A DNA stretch of 64,000 nucleotides from Acholoe squamosa (GCA_949317995.1 OX439045.1:42365693-42429692); one strand, 5' to 3'; shown: positions 23,385 to 36,139, numbered from the stretch's first letter. Program-made: numbers and translations. The notes: generated by a model not told the origin, from the letters alone.

Positions 23385-24780
23385 TCAATGTAGCAGTAGT
23401 AGGATATGAAGGTTGTCTCCTAGATTAGATGGTGAGATGGTATGTAACCACCTATAGCCAATAATCATAAAACACTCATTAATGTACATAGTATGAACTG
23501 CAGTTATTACTAAATTGCACCTTCAGCAGCAACACTAGGTTTGTTACTGAGGGTGAGATAATAAAAGCACACTTTGTAATGATCAAGGGGCCCATGGTTA
23601 TCTATCCTCTCCTGTAATTATCTCTCTCTTAATTGCACTATATGACCCAAATGGGAATCTCTACAATCATATAACTCAAGGCCACGTTGTTGATCTAAGT
23701 CCATATTGAGGCTTCAAAGGCTAATGTCTGCATGCGTTCTCTGTTGGCAGCTAACCACATCGGGACTTCTTAAGTAGTCATGGCTGATTACCTATGAAAT
23801 CCAAAATATTCTATTATGACTTTATATTATATGGATTATACCAACGCTGAAAAGGTGTACTGCCTTATGAATTTTAATTAACTATGATTCTGGATAAATG
23901 CGATTTCTCTCTGCAATCAGTCTCCGTCTATGCTTCAATGTCCCTATAAAATAATCTTCTATGAGGCGCATTGGTTTTCTTTTTAGACTGCTGTATGGGT
24001 TATGTTACAAAGAAACATGTGTATCTGCTATTCAGTCAAGGCTCAGGGTCAACACCCAGGATAGAAAACCTATGAAGGATAATACTCTTCTGGCCTGAGC
24101 GTATCAATTCATATGAATGTAATTAGAATAGATAAAAGTAAGCTTGAAACAAAGATATAAAACTATCAAAGATAACGGGGGGTTGAGTGGCATGGCAATA
24201 TTCTAAGACAGGTCACATTTCTATATTTCCATATTTCTTCTACCACCTCTCACCCCACACCAATCTCTCAGAAACCCCTCTCACATGGCCTTCCTATCAT
24301 TGTCAGGTGAGGGTGGACAAAAGTATGGCACAGGTTAGAAATACAGTTGTGATGTCGAAAGATATATTAACTAAACAAAATTCAACAAACTCAATATGAA
24401 TGATACATGTTTTCAGTCACCTCAGCCCCCCTCCTGGGTAAACATGGATACAGACAATAATAGATAATGGGTTTAGACCAACATGTAGTCATACATTGCT
24501 TGAAGTAGATACTTTGAAAGAAAAATGACCCACAGCTGACCAGCTGACCCACCTTTTTGTAATATCCATCGGTCGATCTACCTTCGGGTGCACTCTTTGC
24601 TTGTATTCAGTCGAGAAACTAATTAGATGGGGACTAAGCTGACCCAAGGACATAGAGCTCCGCCCTTATTACAGTGCTCATCCTGCGGCTGGTAGATTGC
24701 AACAACCCTGGGGTAAGGAAAGGCTCACCCCAAAAGGCAACAGCATATCTTTCTTTATTCACAGAATGAAAGCAGATCAT
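23385..24780. other. non-coding stretch
   Basis: I see no exon, RNA gene or repeat family in this AT-rich interval. Confidence 0.5.
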
Positions 24781-24783
24781 GAT

Positions 24784-24969
24784 TCGGGCTTCCCTAGCCC
24801 ACTTAAAAGGGTCTATTTATCCTCTTTCCTATCCCCTCGGATGTGTGAGGTGCACATATGCACGGGCACTGACACATTCCGCTGTAAAATTGTGTAATGT
24901 AGTTCTCACCATGAATATGACCTTAGCTGTCGAAATGGCGTTAAACATCTATTACTCACTCACTCACTC
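24784..24969 (+). mobile_element. SINE 3' portion, copy 2
   Basis: This is collinear with 19648-19827, with the same TCCTATCCCCTCGGATGTGT and ATGAATATGACCTTAG segments and a clearer (CACT)n tail (ATTACTCACTCACTCACTCG). Similarity begins abruptly at CGGGCTTCCCTAGCCC in both copies, so either both are 5'-truncated at the same point or this is the natural start. Confidence 0.75.
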
Positions 24970-24979
24970 GCAGATCATA

Positions 24980-26920
24980 TTTATAATCATGATGATTATA
25001 AATAGAGATGATGTCCCTGTATGAGTAGACATTATTTCTACTTAACAGCAGTGAAACCACAGTTGATTCCCTTTGCGACAGCACTTAAAGAAAAGGGCAT
25101 CCTTTCCCCGTAGCATATTTTTCTCATAGCACCATATATGTTCAGGATTTCAGCTGCCCGTACTTCCGCAATGACCCTACTCCAACCTCAAACATTCCCC
25201 CTGAAGGCCCTCTGCATGCACCACAGGCAACCATTTTATATTAAATTGCCTCTCTCCGGTTGCTGTACATTAATGACAACCAGGGCCGATAATAGGTGAT
25301 GGAGGTGGTTTGGGACGCTGATGCATGGCCCACTGGGTATACTCTTGAACTCTATTTCCTGTGTGGCCTCCTCGTTGTTTTCCTCTCTGATCCTGTCCTG
25401 CTGCATCCACTGTGACGTCATGTCTCATGGTGACGTTGGTAACCATGGAAACATGTAACGATGGCCAGCTGGCCCATTAATTTCCATACGTGGGCTTTCA
25501 GTAGAAATGCAAACAAGAGTCAATCCTTCAGCATCTGGCATTCATCATCTATAAATGGATATTTGTAAAAGGAGTGTTTGCGACAGTCATGTAGGGAATG
25601 TGTTTTGGGATCTAGAAAATCATATTGTTTGTATCTGTCATCATATCGCATAAAAAGAACGGCTGGGGCATAACAAGGTGGAGGGTCGTGAGGTAAAGAT
25701 AAAAGTAAGTTATCTCGATTGTTTCCTTTGCATTTATAAAATCCAAACGTCTAACATATACTTAGTACATTACATTCTAATTGTGCCACAAAATTACATG
25801 ATCAAAGACCAATTATTGATAGTGAGGAATGTTGAGACAAAATGGTACGGCTCAGAATGCCTTTATAGTGCAAAGAAGGTAAACTAAGTTCTCAATACCC
25901 AATACTGAGTCTACATACAAGATGATATGTTGGTTTGTCCTGACATCCAGCCCCGGCTATTTGTACATCCAGTTCTAGTCTCAGTGACCACATCTGTTGT
26001 TGACAAAGGGTCCTGGTGGTAAAAAAACACAGCTATAAGAGGGAGGAACGGCTGATGGCTGATGGTGATCCTAATGGGAATAGGTGTAATGTTACAAGCA
26101 CATCAGCTTGTCTTACCTTGAACTAATAACTGATAACCTAACCCGAATTTGAGAGTTATGTTTTAGCCAGATTCTCATAAACTGATTATTATTGGACCAT
26201 TATTAGATCCTTGCCAGTGTAAGATCTTTAACCGCTTATCATAATGATAAGTATCAGTAAAGAAGAAAAATAATACATCCAACGTTTATCCTCTCTCTGC
26301 TAGAAGGACGAGCAATCCCCAGAAGCAATCTCATCTGCATCTCTAGGCACTACTTCACAGGCATCCATGATGGATTGGCATAAAGAGATTAACGATTGGT
26401 TGTAGGGCACTGTCGCTTCAGATGTATATGTCTAGTGCTTAGAAGTATATTCGTATACCATAGCTCTCCGCCCTCGCTACCCCTGGTCGCTAACTGGGCA
26501 TGACTTAGTAACATTTGCGATACAGAGTGTGGGGAATCAAATCATTAGGGGGGAGTGAATCGGCCATCAAATCAATCATGACTAATGTCATAAACTGGGC
26601 AGCAAGTTATGAATGATGATTGCGGTCTACCATACATGAGCGAAAACATGCACTGCCATACGATAACCGGATATCTCTCTCTACAGTCCTATGTGGGGCT
26701 ACAATGGTGACTCATTCACCTGGGTAGGGAGTCCATGTCTCCATGATTATGTGTGTGTGGTGTGCAGCATGCAATGTGTAGAGTATTAGAATGTATGTAT
26801 AGATGGTGAACATGCGTCTTGTAAAACAAAGTTGGTGGTTGTCACAAGCCACAGCAAACTACTAATTGGTATTCTGCACATGACTCATGTATGGAAACTA
26901 TGATACCATACACGAACAAG
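24980..26920. other. non-coding stretch
   Basis: I see no supported feature. Short frames (25236-25421 minus, 25678-25887 plus) lack motifs. Confidence 0.45.
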
Positions 26921-26924
26921 TACC

Positions 26925-27600
26925 AAAATGCCCTCACAGACATTTCCCCTCAACTGCATTTACTACTCAGACACATTTCTACTGGCTGACATTTCTATAT
27001 GCTACAGACTGGCCTTTCCATATACTACTCACCCGCCGTGTGTACCGTACAACTCACTGACACAATTACATTTGCTACAAACAGATGATTCCATATACTA
27101 CTCACAGACCTTTCTGGATATAGTTCACAGATATAATATTAGCTATAGCATTCGCAAAGGTCTCTATACAAAGCACATTGTCACATCCATTTACTACTGA
27201 TATTTCTACAATACGTACTACTCATCGACTTTTCTGGATATATCTATGTGCTGCAAACCGACGTTTCTGCCTTTCGATATACAACTAATTCACACATCCA
27301 TCTACTGCCAAACGACGTTTTACATACTACTCACAGACCTTTCTGGATAAAGCGCTGTGATATGTATATTTGTATAGTACAGACTGACGTTTTTATAAAC
27401 TACTGACTTCCAGACTTTTCTAGGTCCTTCTCACAAACTTGTCCATAAAGTACTCACTTACACTTCTGTCATAAAACTGGGACTTTTCTCCTCACTGCCA
27501 TTTCTATATACATATATTATAAATGTACTACACACTCATCCTTATGTAAACTAAATGTACTCACAGGCCTTTCTACAAACATGTCTGTATACTATTGAAT
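26925..27600. repeat. degenerate minisatellite around TACTACTCACAGACcTTTCT
   Basis: Variants of TATACTACTCACAGACCTTT followed by CTGGATA or CTACA recur at irregular intervals of 40-90 bp. Copies are diverged by indels as well as substitutions, so no firm unit can be given. Confidence 0.6.
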
Positions 27601-27609
27601 AAACTATAT

Positions 27610-29120
27610 GTACTACACTGTACATCGGGTGTTACACTGTTGGCCTTTACTTAAAAGCAGTATGTACCTTGAAAAAAAAGCGACAGGTACAGGATGATGT
27701 TAATTATCATTAATAGACCTTCCTTAATCCTCACTAATCAATCAAACGATGGTGTGCTTTATGTTGGATTTTACACTGGTACCATGCACATTGCCCTTTT
27801 CACTGGTGCCCTGTACATCAGGTGTTACACTATTGACCTGCATCTATGGCCGCTCGGGTATCCTACACTGGATGTCTGTGCTTAGTGACACTAAGACGTA
27901 TAGAGGTTAAGCCCATCAGCTTACAGTGCCGTGCTCGGTTGACTGTAATGGGGAGGGGGGTCACCTTACCTATCTTTACGGTGTCTCCTTACTATACACC
28001 TGCAGTACCTCCTGGTACCTATGGCCTATGTGGGATCAGGATGTGAGTGGGTGATACCAGAGACTAATGGATCCATAAACAGGCTCTCATCCAGCTGGAA
28101 GTCCGGAACAAATTGCCTTTCTTCGAGGTCATGCAATGTACTCCCATTGGCGTAGTATTAATGAAACTCGGGCTTTTCACAAATGGCCGGACAATGATGT
28201 TCTAGCTACTCATTTGATGTATATGAGACTGGTCATATCACTTATCAACGGGTGGGATTTCCTAAATGAAAACCTTTTACATCCCTCTTGAGGGCAGTAA
28301 AAAGTGTTTGTGCATCCTGTGTCGGAGGCGTAGATATTTTGCCCCATCCCCTTCAATGAACTAAAATAGTTCAGTCCTTTTTAACGAAATGGGGCCAAAG
28401 GTTATGGGCCTCACTTAAGATAGGTAAGCAATTTTAGCATTAAATTGAGCCTACTGAGCTGTACCAATTTCGTTTTGATTATCGGGACGCGATTCCAACT
28501 CGTAGATTCTTTAGGACTAAAATGTTGTTGAACGTGTGTATCTAGAAAAGACTTTTATTGGAGTACCTTCCCATATCCTCTCCAGTCTACAAGCCCTGTC
28601 AATTACAATAAGATGGCCTGTTAGTAGGAGTACAGCAGGGGGCACAATGCTGTAGATTAGTCCTCCATCCAGGATGAAGACGACGCACACAAGAGGGCAG
28701 TTCCAGGGACAGCCTTGGGCAAGGCAATGGTCGCCTCAACAACCTTTGTCCTCCCACAATGAGCGGGAAAATCTGTTGATTCGACAAAAACGCATAGGTC
28801 AGCAGCAGTCTGTAAGCTAGTTCTTTAAAGGAAAGGACTACCCTACTTTCATGATAGCTTCGTTTGCTATATTCTATGGTGAATGAAAACATTTTTATTG
28901 GCACATCTGCACAAGACGCACAAGAAGGCAGCAGGCTTCCCTGGTGCAACCTATTACGTGGCAATAGGTTAACATGGTGGTCCTTACGAAACATGTTTTA
29001 AATAGCAAAATTTTATAGTCATCATGAAAATAGGGTTGTCTTTTTTTTTCTTTTATCAGTCACGCATTTATCCAAATTTACCGGCTATGACAACCCACAA
29101 ATTTTTGCACCCTTGTGATA
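27610..29120. other. non-coding stretch
   Basis: No gene is called. The minus-strand 131-codon frame at 28599-28994 lies over a GC-richer block with GGCGACCATTGCCTTGCCCA, which could be part of a SINE-like repeat, but I have no second copy in the window to support it. Confidence 0.35.
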
Positions 29121-29129
29121 TTCTGCAGT

Positions 29130-29400
29130 AGCTGTGGAAAATGGCATATTCCCTAGATATTGCAGGTATTGCCAAATGTTGCATATGCCCCGGAGGACCC
29201 CCTTGCAAAATATGGCATGTACCCTAGATATGGAAGGGACTGTCAAATAAGGCATATGCCCCTGAATACTGTAAGTAACTCTTGAAAAATATAACATGTA
29301 CCCTAGATATGGCAGGTACTGACAAATATGGTGTATGCCCTTAAATACTGCAGGTCCCCCATGCAAAATATGGCATGTACCCTAGATATGGCAGGTACTA
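29130..29400 (-). repeat. ~75-80 bp minisatellite, about 3.5 copies
   Basis: CCTAGATATGGCAGGTACTG followed by (G)ACAAATATGGCATATGCCC, a CTGAATACTGCAGGT segment and GCAAAATATGGCATGTA recurs with CCTAGATAT at about 29152, 29222, 29302 and 29381. The short-range inverted motif GGCATATGCC is palindromic. Confidence 0.8.
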
Positions 29401-29757
29401 GATTTGACAGCTTTGGATTATTTGATGATGTTTAGATCAAATGATTAAGAATTTTTTGCTAATGCATCAAGTAAGACACCTGAGAACCTGTATGGGCGTA
29501 GATAGGACAATTACCTAGCACATCCCAGCAAATCTGTGTCAACTTTTGTCATGCTGCGGCCGCCTCACCCCATGCACTCTTAGGACTTGACGCGTGGGTG
29601 ATCACGGACCATGACAAGATGTGACGCATGCATGAACATCCCAACCCAATTTGTAAAGTTGAGTCAATATGTGTGAACCTTCACCAACAATGACACATAA
29701 TGACATCATGTGTCATCACACACACTGACACATGGGTCATGACACAGTATCACATAT

Positions 29758-30960
29758 GTGACCAGACAGGCAAAAACACCCCTCTGCAGTGAAATTTATT
29801 ATCAAAGTTCATGTCAAGATCTTTAAAATGAGACATCATTGGCTTAGATTTTCCTAGTAGTTATGTCAGAACCCCTCCTTGAACATAGGCCATTATTCAT
29901 ATCTGAAAACATTGATTAAGCTTTAAATACATTATAAACAGGGTTGAAAAACATTGGCAAGCCTCCTCTGTGGGAGTAGGGGAAAACGTTGGCCTATCCT
30001 CCAACATTTCTGGTTGAATTTCATATACTGTCAGGTTAGGAATATGTAAATCAATTTGTGCAAGGCAATAATGATTTGTGCAAGGAAATTGACCTGAATA
30101 GGGGTAGACCTTGTTATTATCCAGGTATGTGTATGAACACATTCAAAACAAAGTTGTATATGATGAGATATGCTGCATTTACTTCATGAAAATGATTTCA
30201 AATTATGCATTTTCTGTGGACTTCATACCCCCTCTCTCACCTCCCCACCTGCATTGCCACCACTGTTGGAGGATGGTCCAACACCTGCACTAACCTCTTA
30301 TCAGCCATCACTATGGCAACCAGGAGATAAGAAAACTCACTGGGGGCCAATGTCGAACAGTGGGGAGTTGTCCAACAGTGGACCAGGCCCCCATTGTCCA
30401 CCAGTGAAGAGTTGTCCAACAGTGGGCCAGGCTCCTCCACATACAGGTTTATTATTGGACATATGGCCAACGTTTTTTTCTAGTCCACTGTTGGTGTTGT
30501 GTAACCTTTTCCCAAGCCTGATAAACCATAATAATGTCTAAAAACACAATAGGTCAGCCTTTTTCATAAAGAAATACATAACAATATGATGATTTTTATC
30601 ATAGAATTTGATCTAGAAGGAATTTTCCAATTCCGTTTTCAGTTTTGGGTTTTTGGTGAGTATTCCCAAAAATTGGCATAAAAAATGCAAAATTTTGATC
30701 GTTTGAATGGTTGCCATGGCAACCAGGAACAGGCATATTAGTTGATTTCTCATGAAAAATGTTCATTTTACCTTCCAAATATGGGCCATTTCTAACAAAA
30801 ATGGTGCATTTTAAATGAGACCATTAGATTCTGCATAAAAAATTAGGTACATGTATTTTTATAATGATTTTAGAGTGATATTACCCCTCCAATGTCCCCT
30901 GGTGGCCAAATGGGGAATTAAGAATCCCCCGCAGAGGGGTGTTCTCCCTTGATGGGTCAC
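29758..30960 (+). mobile_element. GTGACC-ended MITE, copy A, interrupted
   Basis: The ends are GTGACC and GGTCAC with extended imperfect inverted homology (ACACCCCT then AGGGGTGTT). The 4 bp ATAT is duplicated at 29754-29757 and 30961-30964. Related copies lie at 45426-46024 and 56518-57128 (inverted). This copy is twice as long because a second element (29939-30520) has inserted in it. All copies contain the palindromic core TGGTTGCCATGGCAACCA. No protein is encoded; a TSD of 4 bp is seen in all three copies. Confidence 0.9.
29939..30520. mobile_element. hAT-like non-autonomous element nested in MITE copy A
   Basis: Comparison with the uninterrupted copies at 45426 and 56518 places the insertion exactly: the host reads ATAAAC(C/T)A(T/C)AATAATG, while here ATAAA is duplicated at 29934-29938 and 30521-30525. 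The insert begins CAGGGTTGAAAAA and ends CAAGCCTG, an imperfect TIR of CAGG(G/C)TTG type. Such ends with short TSDs are usual for hAT elements, though 5 bp is shorter than the common 8 bp, so the superfamily is tentative. The interior repeats GTCCAACAGTGG and its complement. A 123-codon frame runs through these repeats and is not a transposase. Confidence 0.85.
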
Positions 30961-32119
30961 ATATATTGACACACAGACTAATTTGTGGGTGGGGGATAGG
31001 CAGGGGGGGGGGGTTGCAGGTGGTTGGGGATTTCTGATAACTTTATTAACATCAATTCAGCTGTTCGTGCTGGTTCTCATTGAAGATATCTCTCCTCTGC
31101 ATGTCATGTGTTGCCCACTTTGCTTAAAAATGGATAGATATTCTGTCAGCTGTGTGAGTTGAATTTTCCTTGTATCAGTCTTGAGAATGCCTGTTGAAAT
31201 GATAAGAAATGGTCATAAACAAACAGCAGCAATCTAATTTTGACCACCCACTCACATCCAAGTTGATAAACAATGACCACTCCCATATGGCAGCCTGAAT
31301 CCCCCAGAATTTCCCTGAGCCTTGCTCACATAGAAAGTTCTACATTAATTTGGGGTGTTGAGACAAATAGCTGAATTCAGCAACAAGATAGATGTTCAGG
31401 GATTGTAGATAATATCAATGTGTTACTGTATAAATGCTTATCACATAGGATTTCAAGTCAAATCAATCTAGAACTGTGTGACCACCTACCACAAGGTCTG
31501 TTCTCCATGGCTGCCTCTGCCTGACTGTTTTGAAAGCAGGAAGAAAACAAAGGAATGGGAGGGAAATTTGAAATAGACCAATCAAAACACAGAATAGTAC
31601 ATAATGTGTCATTGTGCTTGAAGTTCTGTCATGGTGGGTGAGAGTTGGCGAATCTTGACGCATGCTCACATCTCCTCACACAGTCTGTCATGCTAATGTT
31701 GGACAAAGTATCTGCCTCTGTTATCACTCATAAGAGTTTTTAACCAGCCTATGAAGAGTTCCTGTATATTTTCTCTAATCAGCTGTGACCTAGCTGATCA
31801 GTAGACATTAAACCTTCATATCCCATCAAACCAGGACAAACAGATACTTAGATATCATGTAAAACATATGCAATTCCAATTCAGTGCTATGTCTTATAGA
31901 CAAAACAAAAGAGCTATTATGTCTAATGTATGCACTAAATCACATATTCTTGGCTATCATTATGTTCCTGATTCATATGTATTTCATGCCATGTAAGAAA
32001 GGAACTTGCTCTGTGAAACATGAATTCTCATATTGACATTTACTCAATAGGCCCACTCTGCAAAGTACAAGCCATGAGAATCCATACAGTATCCATAGTC
32101 TCTTATTGTTGAAGGCTTG

Positions 32120-32600
32120 GTGAAGAAATGTCATGCTAGGTGAGAGTTGACAAGTATTGACACATGTTGACATGTGCTCACCCTGGTCCCCTCACATCTT
32201 TATTGAAGTAAGTGAAGACATGTGAAGCTGCCTGAGAGTTGACAAGTATTGACGAATGCTCACCCAGTTCCCATCACATCCTTATGGAAATGAGTGAAGA
32301 CATGTGAGGTTGGGTGAGAGTTGACAAGTATTGACACATGTTGACATTTGCTCACCCAGTTCCCCTCACATCTTTATGGAAATGAGGGAAGACATGTGAA
32401 GCTGTGTGAGAGTTGACAAGTATTGACACATGTTGACACTTGCTCACCCAGTTCCCCTCACATCTTTATGGAAATGAGTGAAGACATGTGAAGCGGTGTG
32501 AGAGTTGACAAGTATTGACACATGTTGATGCATGCTCTCTCAGGTCTTACTGAAGTAAGTGAAGGTTTGTCAAGCTGAGTGAGAGTTGACATTGTATCAC
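32120..32600 (+). repeat. 80-93 bp minisatellite, 6 copies
   Basis: GTGAGAGTTGACAAGTATTG starts units at about 32141, 32233, 32314, 32406, 32499 and a partial at 32580. The spacing alternates 93 and 80 because some units contain the extra segment ACACATGTTGAC. Other parts of the unit are GCTCACCCAGTTCCC, TCACATCTTTATGGAAATGA and GAAGACATGTGAAGC. A diverged relic lies near 31630-31690. Confidence 0.9.
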
Positions 32601-32689
32601 ACAAAATGACATTATTCATTATCACTCAATGTACTCACACATTCCTCACCCAGCATGACTCATGTTCACTAGGATTTGCTGGGATGTTA

Positions 32690-33100
32690 CTCTCACATTT
32701 GACCATAAGTTTTAACACTGCAAATTGCTTACACTGTTGGATTGCAGAAACCTATTCATATTTTCATCACAATTGCTGAATTTATAGAATGATGATAGAT
32801 ATCATAATGAAGGAAGTACCCAAATAAAAGAAAAAAAGAAACTTAATGGCTAACAAGTTAATGACTGACCGTCATCCGTAGGATGTTTTCTTGGCCAAGC
32901 CATAAAAGAATACATATACCATTCATTATATTCTATGATAGTAAGTTATAAGTTATTAGTTATTATAAACAGCAGCATTATTTTTTACTTTAAAATTTTA
33001 GAATAACATACCCCCCCTCCCCAGATATTACCGACATCATTTAAACATGGCAAAAATAAATACAGAGATATTTTGCCTACAGTGGCGATATGTTTTAATC
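32690..33100. other. non-coding stretch
   Basis: Probably this includes the short 3' untranslated part of the LINE fragment that ends at 33105. I see no other feature. Confidence 0.4.
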
Positions 33101-33104
33101 TAAA

Positions 33105-33862
33105 TTAGTTGATTTGTTGAATTTCTCTCTTACAATTAAGTTTACATTTATCCCGGTCTCTGATATTTCTAGTTTCAGTAGTTAATCTATTCCAGGTTTG
33201 AGCACATTTGACTTCTGGCGATGTCTCATATGCTTTACAATTAATTTTTTGATATTTTAATACAGGTGCAGTAGCAAGACGAGTTTCTCTTACTTTTAAC
33301 TCTATAAAGTCAATGTTACATGATCTCTTATGAGCCGTAAGCTTAATATGATGCTAATATAGGTAATTTAGCATTTTCACGTACAAAATCAGTGGGCATT
33401 AATATGTGGAAATCAAAACAAGTTTTTAAACATTTACCTTGTATACGCTGTAGTTCCAATAGATAATCAGCCTTAGCTGTGCTATACAATACATCACAAT
33501 AATCTATTATTGGTAGGATATGCATCTTATACATTCTCAATCTAGCTTTATGTATTTACGAGTCTTCTATAAAATTTAAGATTTGTATCTCACATTGTTG
33601 ATTACGGTACATAGATACATATTCAACTTCAATTCTGGGTCCAGAGTAACACTAAGGTATTTGTAAGAAGCTACATTCATTAGTGCTTTATTGTTAATGA
33701 AAATATTTGGTTTCCTCAGATTTTTCAATTTTACAGATGAGGCAAAGGTCATAATTTTTGTTTTATTTTCATTCATTGTCAGCTTGTTACTTGAGGCCCA
33801 AAAGTAAAATTTATTTAGTGCATTTTCTAATTGTGTTTGTAAATGATCTATATCCTTGCCTG
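33105..33862 (-). pseudogene. non-LTR retrotransposon reverse transcriptase, C-terminal fragment, decayed
   Basis: Read on the minus strand from about 33862, the sequence gives a continuous similarity to the end of a LINE reverse transcriptase: an ENALNKFYFWASSNKLTMNE segment followed by KTKIMTF; then NVASYKYLSVTLDPELKLN, the typical thumb-region (S/N)xKYLGVxLD motif; then ILPIIDYCDVLYSTAKADYL with LELQRIQGKCLK; and finally KCAQTWNRLTTETRNI near the C-terminus, with a stop at 33105. In-frame stops near 33575 and 33342 and at least one frameshift break it. The catalytic palm lies further 5' and is absent, so this is a dead 5'-truncated copy. Motif order suggests the Jockey/CR1/L2-like side of LINEs, but I cannot set the clade. 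Confidence 0.85.
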
Positions 33863-33869
33863 TTTACAA

Positions 33870-34740
33870 AATGTGATTTCTAATGTAAGTTCATAATAGA
33901 TAGCATTTTAAAATGCCTACTGCGGAATCGAGCACCCCCTGCCAAAAATGGCATAGGTTTCCTGCATTAAATGACAGATATGCCATTTATGCATGGGGCA
34001 TGAAAAAGTAAGCTTTTACCAAGCACCTCCTTTACCGATTGTGCATTTCATGCGAATTTTTGGCCAATTTGTTGTGTCTCGTGTGAAAATGATTGCCAGA
34101 AGTTGTGGTTACCCCTTTTCATGAGGAATGCTAAACTGTTCTATTTGCTCGCAAAGTTTTGCACAAGGCTCTTTATCGGGGGTTGTTCCCCTGAACCCCC
34201 CTTTTTCAGATGAGATTATGTTGGTTTGTTAATATAGTCAGGGGATCTGCCCCCGAACGCCCAATCACCTAAGATTTAAGTGAATTCAGCTAAGACTAAC
34301 CCAGCATATTCTGAATTGGACAGGTTGACACTTTTCATGTAAGATGTGGTGCCATCTAGTGAGCAAAGGCAGATGCTTGCCTGGCAGCCGTAAGGAGAAA
34401 ATCACAACGTGCGATTTTGTTCCATTTTGGCCTATTTTGACCCTCTGTAATTTTCTCAAAGATTGAGTTAATCTCATGTTTTTTTTAAGCGTATGATCTA
34501 TGGTATATTCCCTCTTGAAAACTGAAAGCACTTGTCTGTGGATCGATCTCCTTAAAGATGGCAGTTAGCTGAATCTGTATAAGTTAAATTTCCTATTTAT
34601 CTCAATTTGAATGATGGTTAAGGGGGAGAATGATGGAAAATGAAAAATATCAATAACTTTTATGTGAATACCGACTAAGACCAATTTTCCATTCAGAAAA
34701 TGATGGCCATATGCATGTATATTTTAGAAATCTCAATTTG
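33870..34740. other. non-coding stretch
   Basis: Nothing is assigned. The sequence beside the LINE fragment changes character at about 33870, which is where truncation probably occurred. Confidence 0.4.
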
Positions 34741-34746
34741 TGATTA

Positions 34747-36135
34747 CACTGTACAACGGCCAAAAAAAAAACGGAGACCAAACATACCAATTATACCTGC
34801 TGAATCTGAAAATGAGGTTAAAAAATGCCTATTGGCTCTCAATTTTGAGATATCCATAAGGTGCCATATATACTGAAAATCATCTCCGAGAGCAATGATT
34901 TCATTATGTTCACCTATATAGTGTAGTCCAAACATGTACAAGAACTTTCTTATATCATTCATGGCATTTGTCTGGGTAATATCAATAGCTTTGACGCTTG
35001 TGCAAATCATCTTTCACCCAAAAGTGGCTCCTATGCCTCTATCATTCCGAGCGTCGGAACCAGTTTTATGGAATATTATGTGTTTGGTGTTAGCACACTC
35101 TATATGCATGGTTGTAGCAGATTTGGTAGTTCAGAAGCAGGAGTCCATCTTGGATAATGCCAAACGGGGTCAAGATGTATATGTATCCACACCAAATAGG
35201 TTCGATTTTATGTACATTGCATGATAACCACTTGCTTCGGGGGATATATTGCTTCATTTTGGTACAAGGGCAGTCATCTTAAAAAGACAGACAAATTTCC
35301 ATGTTTACTTCGTTGAAACATTGACTTCTGGATCATTTAGAGCATCCAACCATGATTTATGGTGAGTAAGGCTGCATCTAAACATCAGGATTATCCATAA
35401 TCATGAGATTAAAGTGAGGGTCTTTGATATTATAACCAAAAATAGGCTACATAGTAAGTGGAAGTCATGGCATGCCCTCAGTGCAGTCATAACAGGATTT
35501 CTGGGAAACTAGAGGGCTGAGGACTTTGTAGAGTGTGAGGATACACTGCTGCCACATATCAGAAACTCAAATACAAGATGTTCTTGAAGATCCACTTTCT
35601 GAATTTGACTCTCCATCCTTTAAAAAAGAAACCTGTGCTTCAGTAAGTGACAGACATGGGGAGAGATTTTAACGGGTCCTCTCAGAGATGGAAAAATGCT
35701 ACCAAAGATAGTGGTTACCTTTTCTTCTAGCAGGCTAGTAATGGGATCTGATGTGGGATGAGCCCGAACATTGTGTACAAGAGACAGGCAAGGCAGTCCC
35801 AAACAAGTGTCCTCTAGCTAACGCTTTGGCATATTTAATATTTTTACTGCATATTACTGAGTCAAAGGATGAATAATTCATTAGATATGGGTTTGTAAAT
35901 AGTAATCAAAAATAAATAAACCAGATTTGATGTGAAATCTGGTGTTTGTACAGTTTGCACTAATATGGATCTGGCAACCAAGGATAAAAATGGGCAATTT
36001 TAAGTATTATAGGTATCTCAAAATTGAGAGCTGCCAGCAAAAAATGGATGTCATTTTTTAATTCCCCAGGTCAAAATACATAGGAATTAGTGGGTTTCAG
36101 CTCCGTTTTTTTTTCGAAAATTTTGTTGTACAGTG
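34747..36135. mobile_element. CACTG-ended DNA transposon remnant with 3 bp TSD
   Basis: The termini are CACTGTACAAC and GTTGTACAGTG with inverted similarity extending ~110 bp (AAAAAACGGAG, TTAAAAAATG, GCTCTCAATTTTGAGATA on both sides). The trinucleotide TTA is duplicated at 34744-34746 and 36136-36138. CACTR ends with a 3 bp TSD fit the CMC/EnSpm group; a TTA target would also fit PIF/Harbinger. At 1389 bp it has room for a fragment of coding sequence, and three frames of 60-96 codons lie inside (34744-35010 minus, 34934-35224 plus, 35620-35802 minus), but I recognise no transposase motif in them. Confidence 0.8.
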
Positions 36136-36139
36136 TTAT

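Larger units (their letters stand above)
29520..32687. mobile_element. satellite-filled TIR element, CCCAGCAAAT type, copy 2 (hosts a nested transposon pair)
   Basis: The perfect 15 bp terminal inverted repeat ACATCCCAGCAAATC (29520-29534) pairs with GATTTGCTGGGATGT (32673-32687). Ten bases, CCCAGCAAAT, are shared with the ends of 10564-12520. The interior contains TGACACATG/CATGTGTCA-type motifs on the left and a minisatellite on the right (32120-32600). A 1.2 kb transposon (29758-30960) has inserted in it; without that the element would be ~1.96 kb, almost exactly the length of the copy at 10564-12520. No TSD is obvious. Confidence 0.5.

Noticed and set aside
30170..30541. 123-codon plus-strand frame as a transposase fragment
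   Set aside because: It covers the repeated GTCCAACAGTGG motifs of a non-autonomous element and has no catalytic motif.
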